A stretch of 64,000 bases of DNA from Lachnospiraceae bacterium. Its GTDB lineage: Bacteria; Bacillota; Clostridia; Lachnospirales; Lachnospiraceae. Positions 26,059 through 35,781 of the stretch are shown one piece after another. The notes under the pieces were generated by a model. It saw only the letters and a program-made list of their open reading frames with translations. It ran no database searches and was not told the DNA's origin. The position numbers and the translations under genes were made by a program. Each line of letters begins with the position of its first letter. The first letter of the stretch is position 1. The stretch is from the NCBI GenBank assembly GCA_017936885.1, contig JAGBEO010000010.1:1-64000 (forward strand). Reading direction: 5' to 3'.

Positions 26059-27153
26059 ATGAAAAAAGAGAGGATTCGCACAATCGGCATAGGTATTTGC
26101 CTTGTACTCGGAATGATGATTCCGTCCAATCAGTTGACCGTACAGGCGGAAGAGGTTATGGCAACAGTACAGGGGAAGGTTTTGGAAGGCACCACTTCCG
26201 GGCTGTTGAAGCTTGATACAAAAGACGGCGATATGGAAATTAAGCTGGATAGCGCAACTGACACCAGTGCCTGCAAAATATTGCTTCCGGATAACAAGAT
26301 CAGTGTATCGGTTTCCCATGGTTCCGATGGATATCTACACGCAGTTAAGATTACGACGGAAGCGCAGACACCTGCCGTAACATTGGATTCTTCCACCTCT
26401 ACGGTGATGGGAACCATAGGGCAGAAGACGAAAGGTGATATTTTATATCTTAATACGGATGCGGGTGAGATGGAGATTAAGCTGGATGCCACTACCAATA
26501 TGAGCGGCTGCTCTGTTCTGGTGGCGGACAAGTATTACAGCATTACCTGCGCAAGAGGTTCGGATGCTTATATGCATGCCGTTAGTATCTCAGATGCAGC
26601 GAAACCTGCAACTGCCACAGCAACAACGGCAGCAGGCAGTACAAGCACTACAAGCACAGGACTTACCCCTGCCCCTTCAGATCCTTCCGCTGTGAAGACA
26701 GCCTCCGGGTCGGTTACCGGGACTGTGTCCGAGAAGACGACAGAAACCCTTCTGTATCTGGATACAAATGAAGGGGAGACACAATTTGTGATTGAAAATA
26801 ATTCAGATGCCAAACTGGGGATGGTTCTTACGAAAGGCAATAAGCTGGCGGTTTCTTACTACCATGGCTCTGACGGTTATCTGCATGCGGTGAGTATCGT
26901 GGGTGTTAAGAATGCTTCATCGGGGGCAACAGTTGATACTTCCTCTGCTTCTACAGTGACAGGAACGGTGAACAGCAAATCCTCGGAAGACATACTTTAT
27001 CTGGATACCCAGTATGGCCTGATGGAACTGAAAATGGATGGGGTGCAGAGTGTCAGCAATTGCAAAGTGTTAGTCAGCGGTAAGAAGCTTACTGTGTCTT
27101 GTGCAAGAGGTTCTGATGCCTATATGCACGTCATCAGTATCACAGGATCATAA
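26059..27153 (+). CDS. Secreted protein of four tandem ~65-residue repeats
   Basis: 364 residues with a signal peptide (MKKERIRTIGIGICLVLGMMIP... ending near VQA-EE). Four repeats follow at nucleotides of about 26155-26355, 26398-26595, 26698-26905 and 26953-27150, separated by S/T/A/P-rich linkers. Each repeat has G-x-V/I, 'LYLDT..GEMEIKLD', 'CKVLV..K', then 'RGSDAYMHAVSI' or 'HGSDGYLHAVSI'; repeats 1 and 3 carry HGSDGYLHA and 2 and 4 carry RGSDAYMH, so the array may have arisen by doubling a pair. I know no named family; the short beta-rich repeats resemble OB-like DUF5666-type modules only loosely. No LPXTG or TM anchor. The long upstream frame is rejected because a terminator lies within it. 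Confidence 0.78.
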   Translation: MKKERIRTIGIGICLVLGMMIPSNQLTVQAEEVMATVQGKVLEGTTSGLLKLDTKDGDMEIKLDSATDTSACKILLPDNKISVSVSHGSDGYLHAVKITTEAQTPAVTLDSSTSTVMGTIGQKTKGDILYLNTDAGEMEIKLDATTNMSGCSVLVADKYYSITCARGSDAYMHAVSISDAAKPATATATTAAGSTSTTSTGLTPAPSDPSAVKTASGSVTGTVSEKTTETLLYLDTNEGETQFVIENNSDAKLGMVLTKGNKLAVSYYHGSDGYLHAVSIVGVKNASSGATVDTSSASTVTGTVNSKSSEDILYLDTQYGLMELKMDGVQSVSNCKVLVSGKKLTVSCARGSDAYMHVISITGS

Positions 27154-27184
27154 TAAGGATATAAAATTGTGAAACGAAACAGAC

Positions 27185-27226
27185 AGGAGAGCAGCCCGCG
27201 GCAGTGTGGAGCGGCTCTCCTTTACT
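27185..27226 (+). terminator. Probable terminator after repeat protein
   Basis: AGGAGAGC (27185-27192) pairs with GCTCTCCT (27214-27221), followed by TTACTGTT. The T-run is weak. Confidence 0.55.
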
Positions 27227-27412
27227 GTTGCCGGCATTTTGTGTGAACTTTAATAATTGGCAGGCGGATGCTCTGCCCTGTCTCTTTGATTGACAAGACG
27301 GCACGGATGCCATAGAATTTTGCTTTAGAAGGATATCGCGGAAGAATATCATGGAAGAGGAAATTTGAAAACTATAATGAATGATAGATGAAAGGTTGTT
27401 ATAAGAGGAAAG

Positions 27413-27985
27413 ATGCAGAAGAAAATGGAGTACGCAGATCAAAAACCGAGATGCCGTTGGGCAAATCCCAAGAATCCGTTATACATACAATATCATGATG
27501 AAGAGTGGGGAATACCCGTCTATGATGACCACCGTCTATATGAAATGCTTCTGTTAGAATCTTTTCAGGCGGGATTGTCATGGGAATGCGTGCTGAATAA
27601 GCGGGAAGCGTTCCGCAAGGCCTTTGACGGATTTGACATAGATAAAATATGTGATTATGATGAAGCTAAGCTGGAAGCTTTAAGACGGGATGAAGGGATT
27701 ATCCGCAATCGGCTGAAAATAAATGCCGCAGTCAATAACAGCCGGATTTTTAAAGAGATTGCGGCGGAATACGGGAACTTTGCGGAGTATCTGTGGAGTT
27801 ATACGGATCACAAGATAGTCTATGAGAATGATAAGGCAAGTTCTCCGCTGTCCGATGCCATTTCCGGCGATCTGCGCAGACGGGGCATGAAATTTGTGGG
27901 GACTACGATTATTTATTCTTATTTACAGGCGATCGGTATGATCTATTCCCATGAAGACGGATGTTTTCTGTGCAGGAAGGCGTAA
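27413..27985 (+). CDS. tag: DNA-3-methyladenine glycosylase I
   Basis: Base-excision repair enzyme that removes 3-methyladenine from alkylated DNA. 190 residues, usual length. Hallmarks: CRWA near the N-terminus, YHDEEWG (residues about 23-29), LLLESFQAGLSWECVLNKR, and C-terminal HEDGCFLC, which together provide the zinc snap (Cys, His, His, Cys). Monocistronic by position. Confidence 0.95.
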   Translation: MQKKMEYADQKPRCRWANPKNPLYIQYHDEEWGIPVYDDHRLYEMLLLESFQAGLSWECVLNKREAFRKAFDGFDIDKICDYDEAKLEALRRDEGIIRNRLKINAAVNNSRIFKEIAAEYGNFAEYLWSYTDHKIVYENDKASSPLSDAISGDLRRRGMKFVGTTIIYSYLQAIGMIYSHEDGCFLCRKA

Positions 27986-28152
27986 GAATGCAGAAAATGC
28001 CGGAGGGCATATACCAGACCGGAAGGAATTTCATCAGGTGCCGGCGTCTTATAGGGGTTGATGCAGGTTCACAATCTGCAAATTAACCTAATGTTGTGAT
28101 GTGTTGTGTAATTACCCAATGGTTTAAATATGAGAAAAGGAGCGGGAAGAAT

Positions 28153-28722
28153 ATGAGTCGTTTGGAAGAGATCGGATTTCAGAAAATAGCAGGAGAGGAT
28201 CTGGGCGCATTAGCCTTCAATCCTTTTGCTAAAATAGGAAAAGAGTGGGCGCTGATTACAGCCGGAGACGAGAACGGATGGAATACGATGACAGTTTCCT
28301 GGGGCTTTGCCGGTGTTATGTGGGGCAAAAACACATTCACTACGGTGATCAGACCTCAGCGCTATACGAAAGAGTTTCTGGATCATAGTGACTATTTTAC
28401 AGTCAGTTTCTTTAAAGAAGATTATCGTAAGGCATTGTCTTTCTGCGGTTCCCACAGCGGAAGAGACTGCGATAAGGCAAAGGAAACGGGATTGACTCCT
28501 ATGGTCATCACAGATACTGCTGCGGCTTATGGTACGGATTATGAGTATCGAACCACTGCTTTTGAACAGGCAGATATGGTACTTGTCTGTAAGAAGGCGT
28601 ATGTTCAGGAGATGAAGCCGGAGTGTTTTACAGATAGTGGCAATGAAACAAAATGGTATCCGAATAAGGACTATCATGTGCAGTATATCGGAGAGATCGC
28701 TGCGGCATATGTCAGGGATTAA
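28153..28722 (+). CDS. Flavin reductase-like FMN-binding split-barrel protein
   Basis: 189 residues. The N-terminal half has ITAGDENGWNTMTVSWGF and FTTVIRPQRYTKEFL, the typical phosphate- and FMN-binding segments of the flavin reductase/flavoredoxin split barrel. The family transfers electrons between NAD(P)H and flavins or acts as flavoredoxin. The start is at 28153, after AAAGGAG; an upstream in-frame ATG at 28096 is less likely. No clear partner gene. Confidence 0.85.
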   Translation: MSRLEEIGFQKIAGEDLGALAFNPFAKIGKEWALITAGDENGWNTMTVSWGFAGVMWGKNTFTTVIRPQRYTKEFLDHSDYFTVSFFKEDYRKALSFCGSHSGRDCDKAKETGLTPMVITDTAAAYGTDYEYRTTAFEQADMVLVCKKAYVQEMKPECFTDSGNETKWYPNKDYHVQYIGEIAAAYVRD

Positions 28723-28835
28723 AGAACCAGTATGCGTCTTGCGAAGTGTTTGTGAGACGTACTGAGAGACTGTGGCAGAGTGATGCAGCAGAGCTGAAAC
28801 TGAAATGTTTTAAGAAAAGCGAAAGAGAGATACTC

Positions 28836-29492
28836 ATGAGAAAGAAAGACTTAGCCCTTGAAGTAATAGAAAGACTGAAAAAGGAATATCCCGATGCGGG
28901 CTGTACCCTTGATTATAACGAGGCATGGAAACTTTTGGTCAGTGTAAGGCTGGCGGCACAGTGTACCGATGCCAGAGTGAATGTGGTGGTGGAGAAGCTG
29001 TATGAGAAGTTTCCGGACGTGGACGCGTTGGCGGCAGCACCGGTGGAAGAGATTGAGAAGATCGTACATCCCTGCGGACTGGGCAACAGTAAGGCGCGAG
29101 ATATCAGCGCCTGCATGAAAATGTTGAAGGAAGAGTATGGCGGTAAGGTGCCGGATGATTTCGATGCCCTGTTAAAGCTGCCGGGTGTGGGGCGCAAGAG
29201 CGCTAATCTGATCATGGGTGACGTGTTCGGTAAGCCTGCCATTGTTACGGATACCCATTGTATTCGTCTCTGCAACAGAATCGGACTGGTGGATCATATG
29301 AAGGAGCCGAAGAAGGTGGAAATGGCTCTGTGGAAGATTGTTCCGCCGGAAGAAGGAAGCGATTTCTGCCATAGGCTGGTGTATCATGGCAGAGAGGTAT
29401 GCACCGCCAGAACGACGCCCTATTGTGACAGGTGCTGTCTGCAGGATATTTGTAAAAGCGCGGGCAGTAGTTCTAAAGCTGTCTCCCGATGA
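28836..29492 (+). CDS. nth: Endonuclease III
   Basis: DNA glycosylase/AP lyase for oxidised pyrimidines. 218 residues. Helix-hairpin-helix LKLPGVGRKSANLI with catalytic Lys (about residue 117) and Asp in VTDTHCIRL (about 135), and a C-terminal four-Cys cluster (VCTARTTPYCDRCCLQDIC) for the 4Fe-4S. The start at 28836 follows AAAGAGAGAT; the frame is open upstream but unlike the family. Confidence 0.95.
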   Translation: MRKKDLALEVIERLKKEYPDAGCTLDYNEAWKLLVSVRLAAQCTDARVNVVVEKLYEKFPDVDALAAAPVEEIEKIVHPCGLGNSKARDISACMKMLKEEYGGKVPDDFDALLKLPGVGRKSANLIMGDVFGKPAIVTDTHCIRLCNRIGLVDHMKEPKKVEMALWKIVPPEEGSDFCHRLVYHGREVCTARTTPYCDRCCLQDICKSAGSSSKAVSR

Positions 29493-29533
29493 AATCGGTA
29501 TGTTGCCAAGGCATATTTTCAGGAGGAAAAATC

Positions 29534-30334
29534 ATGAAACTTACCATGTTAGGCACCGGAATGGCGATGGTCACAGAGTGCTATAATACCTGTTTTGCAT
29601 TGCAGGATAAGGGAGAGACCTTTTTAATAGACGGCGGCGGAGGCAACACCATACTGAAGCAGTTGGACAATGCGGGGATTGACTGGAAATCCATTCATCA
29701 CATCTTTATCACTCACAAGCACATTGATCATATTATGGGGATTGTCTGGATGATTCGCAAGATCGGACAGGGTATCAATAAAGGGGACTATGCAGGAGAT
29801 GTGACAATCTACGGACATGATGAGGTAATCGGTATTCTCCGTAATATGGCACTGGCGCTATTGCAGAATAAAATTACGAAGCATCTTGACAGCCGGATTC
29901 ATTTTCAGGTGGTGACTGATGGTGAGGAACTTAAGGTTCTGGAATGTCCGGTGACATTCTTTGACATCCGCTCCACCAAGGATAAGCAGTTTGGATTGAG
30001 TATATACTATGACGGAGAGCATAAATTAACCTGCTGCGGTGACGAACCATATAATGACTGTAATAGTCAGTATGTAAAAGGAAGCACATGGCTGATGCTG
30101 GAAGCTTTCTGTATGTATGGTGAAGCGGACATCTTCAAACCTTATGAGAAGCATCATACTACCGTGAAAGAGGCATGCGAACAGGCAGAAGCACTGGAAA
30201 TTCCGAATTTGATACTGTATCATACGGAGGACAGCCATATAGCCCGGCGCAAAGAACTCTATACTGCGGAAGGAAGCGCCTTCTATCACGGCAATCTCTG
30301 GGTGCCGGATGATTTGGAAAGTTACGAGCTGTAA
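29534..30334 (+). CDS. MBL-fold metallo-hydrolase (RNase Z-like)
   Basis: 266 residues. Metallo-beta-lactamase fold with LGTGMAMVTECYNTCFAL, FLIDGGGGNT and the metal-binding THKHIDHIMG (HxHxDH) at about residues 62-69, further ligands in CCGDEPYN and the late His in YHTEDSH. Sequence is close to the RNase Z/ElaC-like branch, though tRNA 3'-processing is not certain. Strong AGGAGGAAA ribosome site 42 bp after nth; likely co-transcribed. Confidence 0.87.
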   Translation: MKLTMLGTGMAMVTECYNTCFALQDKGETFLIDGGGGNTILKQLDNAGIDWKSIHHIFITHKHIDHIMGIVWMIRKIGQGINKGDYAGDVTIYGHDEVIGILRNMALALLQNKITKHLDSRIHFQVVTDGEELKVLECPVTFFDIRSTKDKQFGLSIYYDGEHKLTCCGDEPYNDCNSQYVKGSTWLMLEAFCMYGEADIFKPYEKHHTTVKEACEQAEALEIPNLILYHTEDSHIARRKELYTAEGSAFYHGNLWVPDDLESYEL

Positions 30335-30378
30335 AGAGGGATTTCTTTGCGGCGAATTGTTTGGAATGGATTATTACA

Positions 30379-31059
30379 ATGGAGCAGGATCAGATTTTTA
30401 AAACAGCATTATCGAATTTTGCAACTGATATAGCCTGCGGTGGTGCCATCCGTCATTTGACAGACAGCGGTTATACGCTGGATCAGATTGTGGATCGGCT
30501 GGATTATCCGACGTCGCGTGCTAAGGTGCAGAAGATTATGATGGAGTATCTGTATGAAAGCAGGGTGATTCTCAGGGAGGAACCTTCGGAGGCGCTTTTC
30601 CTGGCATCGAAAGCATATGTACAGGAGCAGGATGCTTACGGAAGACGAAGTATACGAAAAATATGCGGTGACTTAAATAGTCAATCAGAACTGACATCTG
30701 TGCCGAATTTGACACCTGTGACATATTGTGAACAAGAGCAGAGAATGCCGCAATTACAACAGATTTTGTGGAAAGAAATTTGTTACACACCTAAACAGGG
30801 ACAAAAACTGACAGTTGTGTTGCATCGTAAGTGTGAGGAAAACGGAGAACGATTCAGTTATATATCCTGTCAATTCGGAAGCCTGCAGTGCCTTAACAAC
30901 AGGCAGCGCAGCTATTGGGAAGGACTTTGCGCGGATGTGCCTGTCCGGTATCACAGACTTGACCAGCGTATGCGGGAAATTATTTCTAAGCTGTATGAGG
31001 CAGGGGAATATCATGGAACGGCATATTTTTTGAAAAGCGGGGAGAAGATGGAGATATAG
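30379..31059 (+). CDS. Unrecognised 226-residue protein
   Basis: Soluble by appearance. The N-terminal 70 residues are helical (FKTALSNFATDIACGGAIRHLTDSGYTLDQIVDRLDYP) and read like a small DNA-binding or adaptor domain; 'GYTLDQIVDRLDYPTSRAKVQKIM' resembles a helix-turn-helix. The remainder has no motif I can name. The start at 30379 (ATG with GGAATGGA upstream) is chosen over TTG 30361. It lies between the MBL gene and the M18 aminopeptidase with short gaps, so may be in the same transcript. Confidence 0.55.
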   Translation: MEQDQIFKTALSNFATDIACGGAIRHLTDSGYTLDQIVDRLDYPTSRAKVQKIMMEYLYESRVILREEPSEALFLASKAYVQEQDAYGRRSIRKICGDLNSQSELTSVPNLTPVTYCEQEQRMPQLQQILWKEICYTPKQGQKLTVVLHRKCEENGERFSYISCQFGSLQCLNNRQRSYWEGLCADVPVRYHRLDQRMREIISKLYEAGEYHGTAYFLKSGEKMEI

Positions 31060-31142
31060 TTGAAGATATAGAGCACAATCCTTGCGGTAGCTTATTTCTG
31101 TAGGCATGAGTCCGGATCAGAGAACAGGAAAAGAGGGAAAAT

Positions 31143-32432
31143 ATGAAAGACTATATAGATTCTTTATTTCAGTTTATAGACAGCAGTCCCACCTGCTATC
31201 AGGCGGTGGAACAACTGGGAAATCGTCTTGCACTGGCGGGATATCAGGAGAGGTTTGAAAAAGAACCATGGAAGATTGAAGCGGGAGGAAAGTATTATGT
31301 GAAGCGGAGTGATTCTTCCCTGATTGCTTTTTCTATCCCGCAATCTTTCTGTCGGGAACTGCCGGTTAAAGGCTTTCATATTGTGGCAGCCCACAGTGAC
31401 TCTCCATGTTTTAAGTTAAAGGAAAAACCGGAGCTTGCGGTAGAAAATCATTACTTGAAATGGAACGTGGAGAAATACGGCGGCATGATTTTATCTACAT
31501 GGCTGGACCGGCCGTTGTCTGTCGCTGGCAGAGTGGTGGTACGGAGCCGGAATGAACTTGTGACTAAATTAGTCAATATAGAACGTGATATTGCAGTTAT
31601 CCCGAATGTGGCAATTCATATGAACCGGGATATGAATAAAGGCGTAGAGTATAATCCGCAGACCGATATGCAGCCGTTGGTCGGCAGTGCCATGCACAAG
31701 GATGGTTATTTGAAGCTGTTGGCGAAGGAAGCGGGCGTAGAAGCGGATGATATTTTAGGGCAGGACATTTTCTTGTATAACAGGGATCAATGTAAAAGAG
31801 CGGGATTAGAAGGAGAATGGATCTGCGGGCCGAGGCTGGACGATCTGGAGTGTGTCTATGGGGCGCTGGAAGCTTTGCTGCAGAGTGACAGCGGCAGCGG
31901 GAACTACATTAATATGCTGGCAGTCTTTGATAATGAAGAAGTGGGGAGCGGTACGAAACAGGGCGCGGATTCTACTTTCCTTGGGGATGTGCTTGCCCGC
32001 ATCCGAACAGGGCTGCAGATGGAGGAAGAAGCCTATCGGTGTATGCTGGCAGACAGCTTCTTAATCTCTGCGGATAATGCACATGCCCTGCACCCGAATC
32101 ATCCGGAAAAAGCAGATCCGGAGAACAAACCGTATCTGAATGAAGGGATTGTGATCAAATATCATGGCTCCCAGCGTTATGCCACAGATGCCTATTCGGC
32201 AGCCGTGATGAAAGATATCTGCCGTGAAGCAGAGGTTCCTTATCAGGTTTATGCGAACCGTTCCGATATGGTGGGCGGCAGCACCTTAGGCAATATACTG
32301 ATGGCACAGGTGTCTATGAACACGGTAGATATCGGCTTGCCTCAGCTTGCCATGCATTCCGCATATGAGACTGCGGGAGCGAAGGATGTAGGATATCTGG
32401 TACGGGCATTACAGACATTCTATTGCAGATGA
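31143..32432 (+). CDS. M18 family aminopeptidase
   Basis: Zinc aminopeptidase of the aspartyl-aminopeptidase type (M18). 429 residues. Metal ligands and catalytic acids sit in HSDSPCFKLK (about residues 83-92), FDNEEVGSGTKQGADS (about 261-276), DNAHALHPNHPEK (about 315) and the terminal AMHSAYE (about 399). All expected residues are present, so it should be active on N-terminal acidic or other residues of peptides in the cytoplasm. Good ribosome site AAAGAGGGAAA. Confidence 0.95.
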   Translation: MKDYIDSLFQFIDSSPTCYQAVEQLGNRLALAGYQERFEKEPWKIEAGGKYYVKRSDSSLIAFSIPQSFCRELPVKGFHIVAAHSDSPCFKLKEKPELAVENHYLKWNVEKYGGMILSTWLDRPLSVAGRVVVRSRNELVTKLVNIERDIAVIPNVAIHMNRDMNKGVEYNPQTDMQPLVGSAMHKDGYLKLLAKEAGVEADDILGQDIFLYNRDQCKRAGLEGEWICGPRLDDLECVYGALEALLQSDSGSGNYINMLAVFDNEEVGSGTKQGADSTFLGDVLARIRTGLQMEEEAYRCMLADSFLISADNAHALHPNHPEKADPENKPYLNEGIVIKYHGSQRYATDAYSAAVMKDICREAEVPYQVYANRSDMVGGSTLGNILMAQVSMNTVDIGLPQLAMHSAYETAGAKDVGYLVRALQTFYCR

Positions 32433-32434
32433 TG

Positions 32435-33442
32435 CTACATCAGGGGAATACTAAACGGGCTGGTGCTATCATTTGCGCCTGCCGGGAGTTTGTGTGTTCG
32501 GTAGTAGGTGGGAGTGCATCCTAAGTATTTCTTGAACAGCTTATTAAAATAGCTCGTATTGTTGAAGCCCACGGAGGATGCCAAATCCGCAATAGACATG
32601 GATGCCTGCGGGTGCTCCGTCATTTTCTTCGTTGCTTCGAAGATACGGTACTTCATCAGATATTCAAAGGGCGTCATCTGCAGCGTGCGGGAAAAACAGC
32701 GGCAGCATTCACTTTTGCTGATATGGACACTGCCGGCAATTTCTTCCAAAGATATAGGTTCTGCATGATGGGTTCTGATATAAAGCATTGCCTGCTTGAC
32801 GCGCTGCTCATCTAAAGAAGTGTGGGGGGAAGGAGCAGGAACCGTATTCATCTGCGGCAGCCTGCTGACAAGTTCCGCCCAGAAACGGCACAGATGCCCC
32901 TTGGTGGCGATCTCATAGCCGAAAGGCTTCGTCATATTAGCAGCAATGGCATCGTTCAGCGCATCTATCATACGTTCATGCCATGTGTTCTTCTCATTTA
33001 ACACCATAATCTTAAACAACTGAAAATTCTGTATCGGCAGCAGAAATTGTGCATGGAGAGAACTGACCTTATGTCCGAATATAAAATCCGGATGGAATAC
33101 AATAGAGTAAAAGGTACAGTTATTTTCGTTCAGCGAATAGATAGAGTGCATGACATTCTGATTGATGATAACACCCTGTCCGGGTTCTATGGTGTAGGTT
33201 GAATCATCCGTGGACACCTCAGCAATACCGTCGTTGATGATGATGATTTCCATTTCCTCATGCCAGTGCCAGCGGATTCGGTTCATATAGGATTTACGCA
33301 AATCCAGATAATAAACGCTGACAGGATAATCCAGCGTACCGAAAGTCTTCTTCTCATACAAGTTCCCATAGGTTTCAATCCAATCATGGCGTGCAACCTG
33401 TTCTTCTGTTTCCTGATCCATCACAGTCAGTATTTTATCCAT
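32435..33442 (-). CDS. AraC family transcriptional regulator with cupin-like sensor
   Basis: 335 residues. N-terminal AraC-binding (cupin) domain: HWHEEMEIIIINDG (about residues 51-64), IEPGQGVIINQNVMHSI; C-terminal two-helix-turn-helix domain (about 235-335) with ISLEEIAGSVHISKSECCRCF and SIADLASSVGFNNTSYFNKLFKKYLG. The start at 33442 has AGAGGAAA in front; the open frame beyond is discarded. Its ligand is probably a sugar-related compound. It converges with the M18 gene (3 bp apart) and is divergent from the S8 peptidase, which may be a target. Confidence 0.92.
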   Translation of the reverse strand: MDKILTVMDQETEEQVARHDWIETYGNLYEKKTFGTLDYPVSVYYLDLRKSYMNRIRWHWHEEMEIIIINDGIAEVSTDDSTYTIEPGQGVIINQNVMHSIYSLNENNCTFYSIVFHPDFIFGHKVSSLHAQFLLPIQNFQLFKIMVLNEKNTWHERMIDALNDAIAANMTKPFGYEIATKGHLCRFWAELVSRLPQMNTVPAPSPHTSLDEQRVKQAMLYIRTHHAEPISLEEIAGSVHISKSECCRCFSRTLQMTPFEYLMKYRIFEATKKMTEHPQASMSIADLASSVGFNNTSYFNKLFKKYLGCTPTYYRTHKLPAGANDSTSPFSIPLM

Positions 33443-33832
33443 AGTGTTTCCTCTGTATGTATTGATATGGTGAGGCAATTTGTACCTCAAAAGCTTCCAT
33501 GACAATCTGCAAATCATAATTGCATAAAATGCTTTGTTTCACAACTGGATTTCCTGTGGCGCTTTTGTTACGCCAATATGATTCAATTCGTGCAGAAATT
33601 TAAGCGGTTCGTGCAATTATTGAAACTATATTAGCACATGATAGGGAAGGAGTCAAAACAAAAATAAGCATACAAACGTAGTTTAACTGCCGGAAACAAG
33701 CTTTTTGAAAAGGGGGAAACGGGGTAACCTGAGAGTGTGGCAGCATAAAATGATAATAAAACTATAATAGCGTCAATATAGAAAATGACATCCATACAGA
33801 TCATGATTGTATACTGACGCTGGTGTGACAGA
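33443..33832. promoter_or_regulatory. Divergent control region between araC-type regulator and S8 peptidase
   Basis: 390 bp without a gene. It holds direct repeats TTCGTGCA at 33587-33594 and 33608-33615, 21 bp apart, each followed by an AT-rich stretch; AraC-type activators bind such same-face direct repeats. GGCG...CGCC (33559-33575) and GCAT AAA ATGC (33524-33534) are small inverted repeats. A TATAAT-like ACTATAATAG near 33762-33770 may serve the S8 gene. -35 elements are not convincing. Confidence 0.5.
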
Positions 33833-35719
33833 ATGGATTCCCAGAAAAATGAGAACTTATTGAATCTCGCACTCAATACGCCGGTGGGGCAGCGGGAACA
33901 GTCCTTAGAGCTTAATGTAGGATATGATACGGAAGAAAAAACGTGGGAAGTGATTGTAAAATATCACGGTTCTTTACAGGAATTGACAGCAAGGAGAATC
34001 GTGGTGGAGGAACTGATTGCCGGATATGCGATTCTGACCATACCGGAATCGGAGATGGCGATTTTGGCTGAGACGGAACAGATTGAGTATGTGGAGAAAC
34101 CGAAGAGACTGTTTTTCAGCGATATAGCGGGCAATACGGCTTCCTGTTTTGCTCCGGGCAGCCTGTTGTCAGAGCAGTTGACCGGAAGAGGGGTATTGGT
34201 GGCGGTGATTGATTCCGGAATCGCCTATCGGAATCGGGATTTCAGGAACCCAGACGGAACCACCAGAATCCGCTATCTGTGGGATCAGACCTTAGATGCC
34301 GGGCAGGTATGGGAACAGATTGCCCAAAGAGAACTGCTGCCGGAAGAAAGGCGGGCAGAATATGCGCCGCCGGAAGGCTTCAAGACGGGGGTAGAATTTA
34401 GCGGGCAGCAGATCAATGAAGCGTTAAATGCCGCTTCGGAGGCAGAAGGCTACCTGCTTGTGCCCAGTGTGGATACGTCAGGACATGGAACCGCCGTTGC
34501 CGGGATCGCGGCAGGCAACGGTGGGACAGGAGGGGCAGGCTACGCAGGCGTGGCGCGAGAAAGTGACTTGTTGGTGGTGCGGCTCGGAACACCAAGAGCA
34601 GATTCTTTCCCACGGACAACAGAACTGATGCGGGCATTGACTTATACGGTTAATAAGGCGATAGAACTGCAGATGCCGGTAGCTGTTAACTTAAGCTTCG
34701 GAAATACTTATGGCGCCCACAACGGAACCTCTCTGCTGGAACGGTTTCTGGATAACGTGTCGGAGATCGGGAGAAATGCAATCTGTGTGGGAAGCGGAAA
34801 TGAAGGCGCTTCCGGTGGTCATGTGGGCGGCAGTGTGGCAGTTACCGGTCGGGGAAATAATGCATTGACTGGAATAGTCGACATAATTGACAATCCTGTC
34901 GCCGAGAATGTGACACGCGTGGAGCTTGTTATAGGAGCCTACGAAACAGGCGTAAATGTGCAGCTTTGGAAGGAATATACAGACAGGTACCGGGTTACCA
35001 TGGTGGCACCGTCGGGGGAATCCTTTACCGTAGACACTGACCAGCCCGGTAAACAGACTTATCAACTGGATCAGACACAGATTTTGCTTTACAATGGGGA
35101 ACCGGCCCCCTATCTGACCAGTCAGGAGATTTATTTTGATCTGCTGCCCGGAGAGAATAACCGCTATGTCGGTGCGGGAGTCTGGACTTTTCTGTTGCAG
35201 CCTGTGCGGACGATTACCGGCAATTATACCTTCTATCTGCCATCGGGAACAGTGCGCAATGCGGACACCCGGTTTGTCAGGACAACGCCGGATGTGACAT
35301 TAACTATCCCATCTACGGCATCTAAGGTAATTACGGTGGGAGCTTACGATACGGTCTATGATGCTTATGCGGATTTCTCCGGCAGGGGGTATCTCTATCA
35401 GGAGTATGTGAACAGCCGTACTTCCGATTCTTTCGTGAAACCGGATCTGGTGGCGCCGGGAATCGGTATCATGGCACCGAACAGGGAAGGCGGGTATACG
35501 CCGGTCACGGGGACGTCTTTTGCAACACCGTTTGTGACGGGGGCGGCGGCGCTTTTGATGCAATGGGGGATTGTGGATGGGAATGATCCTTATCTGTATG
35601 GCGAGAAGGTGAAGGCGTATTTAAGACGCGGGGCGAAGCCGATCCGCGGGGAGAGCAGTTATCCGAATGCTAAGGTGGGGTATGGAGCGCTGTGTGTGAC
35701 GGAGAGTATACCGGTTTGA
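33833..35719 (+). CDS. S8 family serine peptidase (subtilisin-like, Csp-like)
   Basis: 628 residues without a signal peptide. The catalytic triad is complete: Asp in VAVIDSGIA (about 127), His in TSGHGTAVAGIAAG (about 219) and Ser in GTSFATPF (about 563). An insert of about 150 residues between His and Ser (residues 340-500) is strand-rich (jelly-roll-like), as in the clostridial Csp germination proteases and their relatives. The N-terminal 80 residues resemble a pro-domain. A role in spore germination or cytoplasmic protein turnover is possible; the Csp-like fold is all the sequence shows. The start is ATG 33833, with a poor ribosome site. Confidence 0.85.
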   Translation: MDSQKNENLLNLALNTPVGQREQSLELNVGYDTEEKTWEVIVKYHGSLQELTARRIVVEELIAGYAILTIPESEMAILAETEQIEYVEKPKRLFFSDIAGNTASCFAPGSLLSEQLTGRGVLVAVIDSGIAYRNRDFRNPDGTTRIRYLWDQTLDAGQVWEQIAQRELLPEERRAEYAPPEGFKTGVEFSGQQINEALNAASEAEGYLLVPSVDTSGHGTAVAGIAAGNGGTGGAGYAGVARESDLLVVRLGTPRADSFPRTTELMRALTYTVNKAIELQMPVAVNLSFGNTYGAHNGTSLLERFLDNVSEIGRNAICVGSGNEGASGGHVGGSVAVTGRGNNALTGIVDIIDNPVAENVTRVELVIGAYETGVNVQLWKEYTDRYRVTMVAPSGESFTVDTDQPGKQTYQLDQTQILLYNGEPAPYLTSQEIYFDLLPGENNRYVGAGVWTFLLQPVRTITGNYTFYLPSGTVRNADTRFVRTTPDVTLTIPSTASKVITVGAYDTVYDAYADFSGRGYLYQEYVNSRTSDSFVKPDLVAPGIGIMAPNREGGYTPVTGTSFATPFVTGAAALLMQWGIVDGNDPYLYGEKVKAYLRRGAKPIRGESSYPNAKVGYGALCVTESIPV

Positions 35720-35781
35720 ATTTATAAAACCAATTATTAGGGGAAGTTTTTTGAAAAATATAGTAAAAAGATCAATAATAA

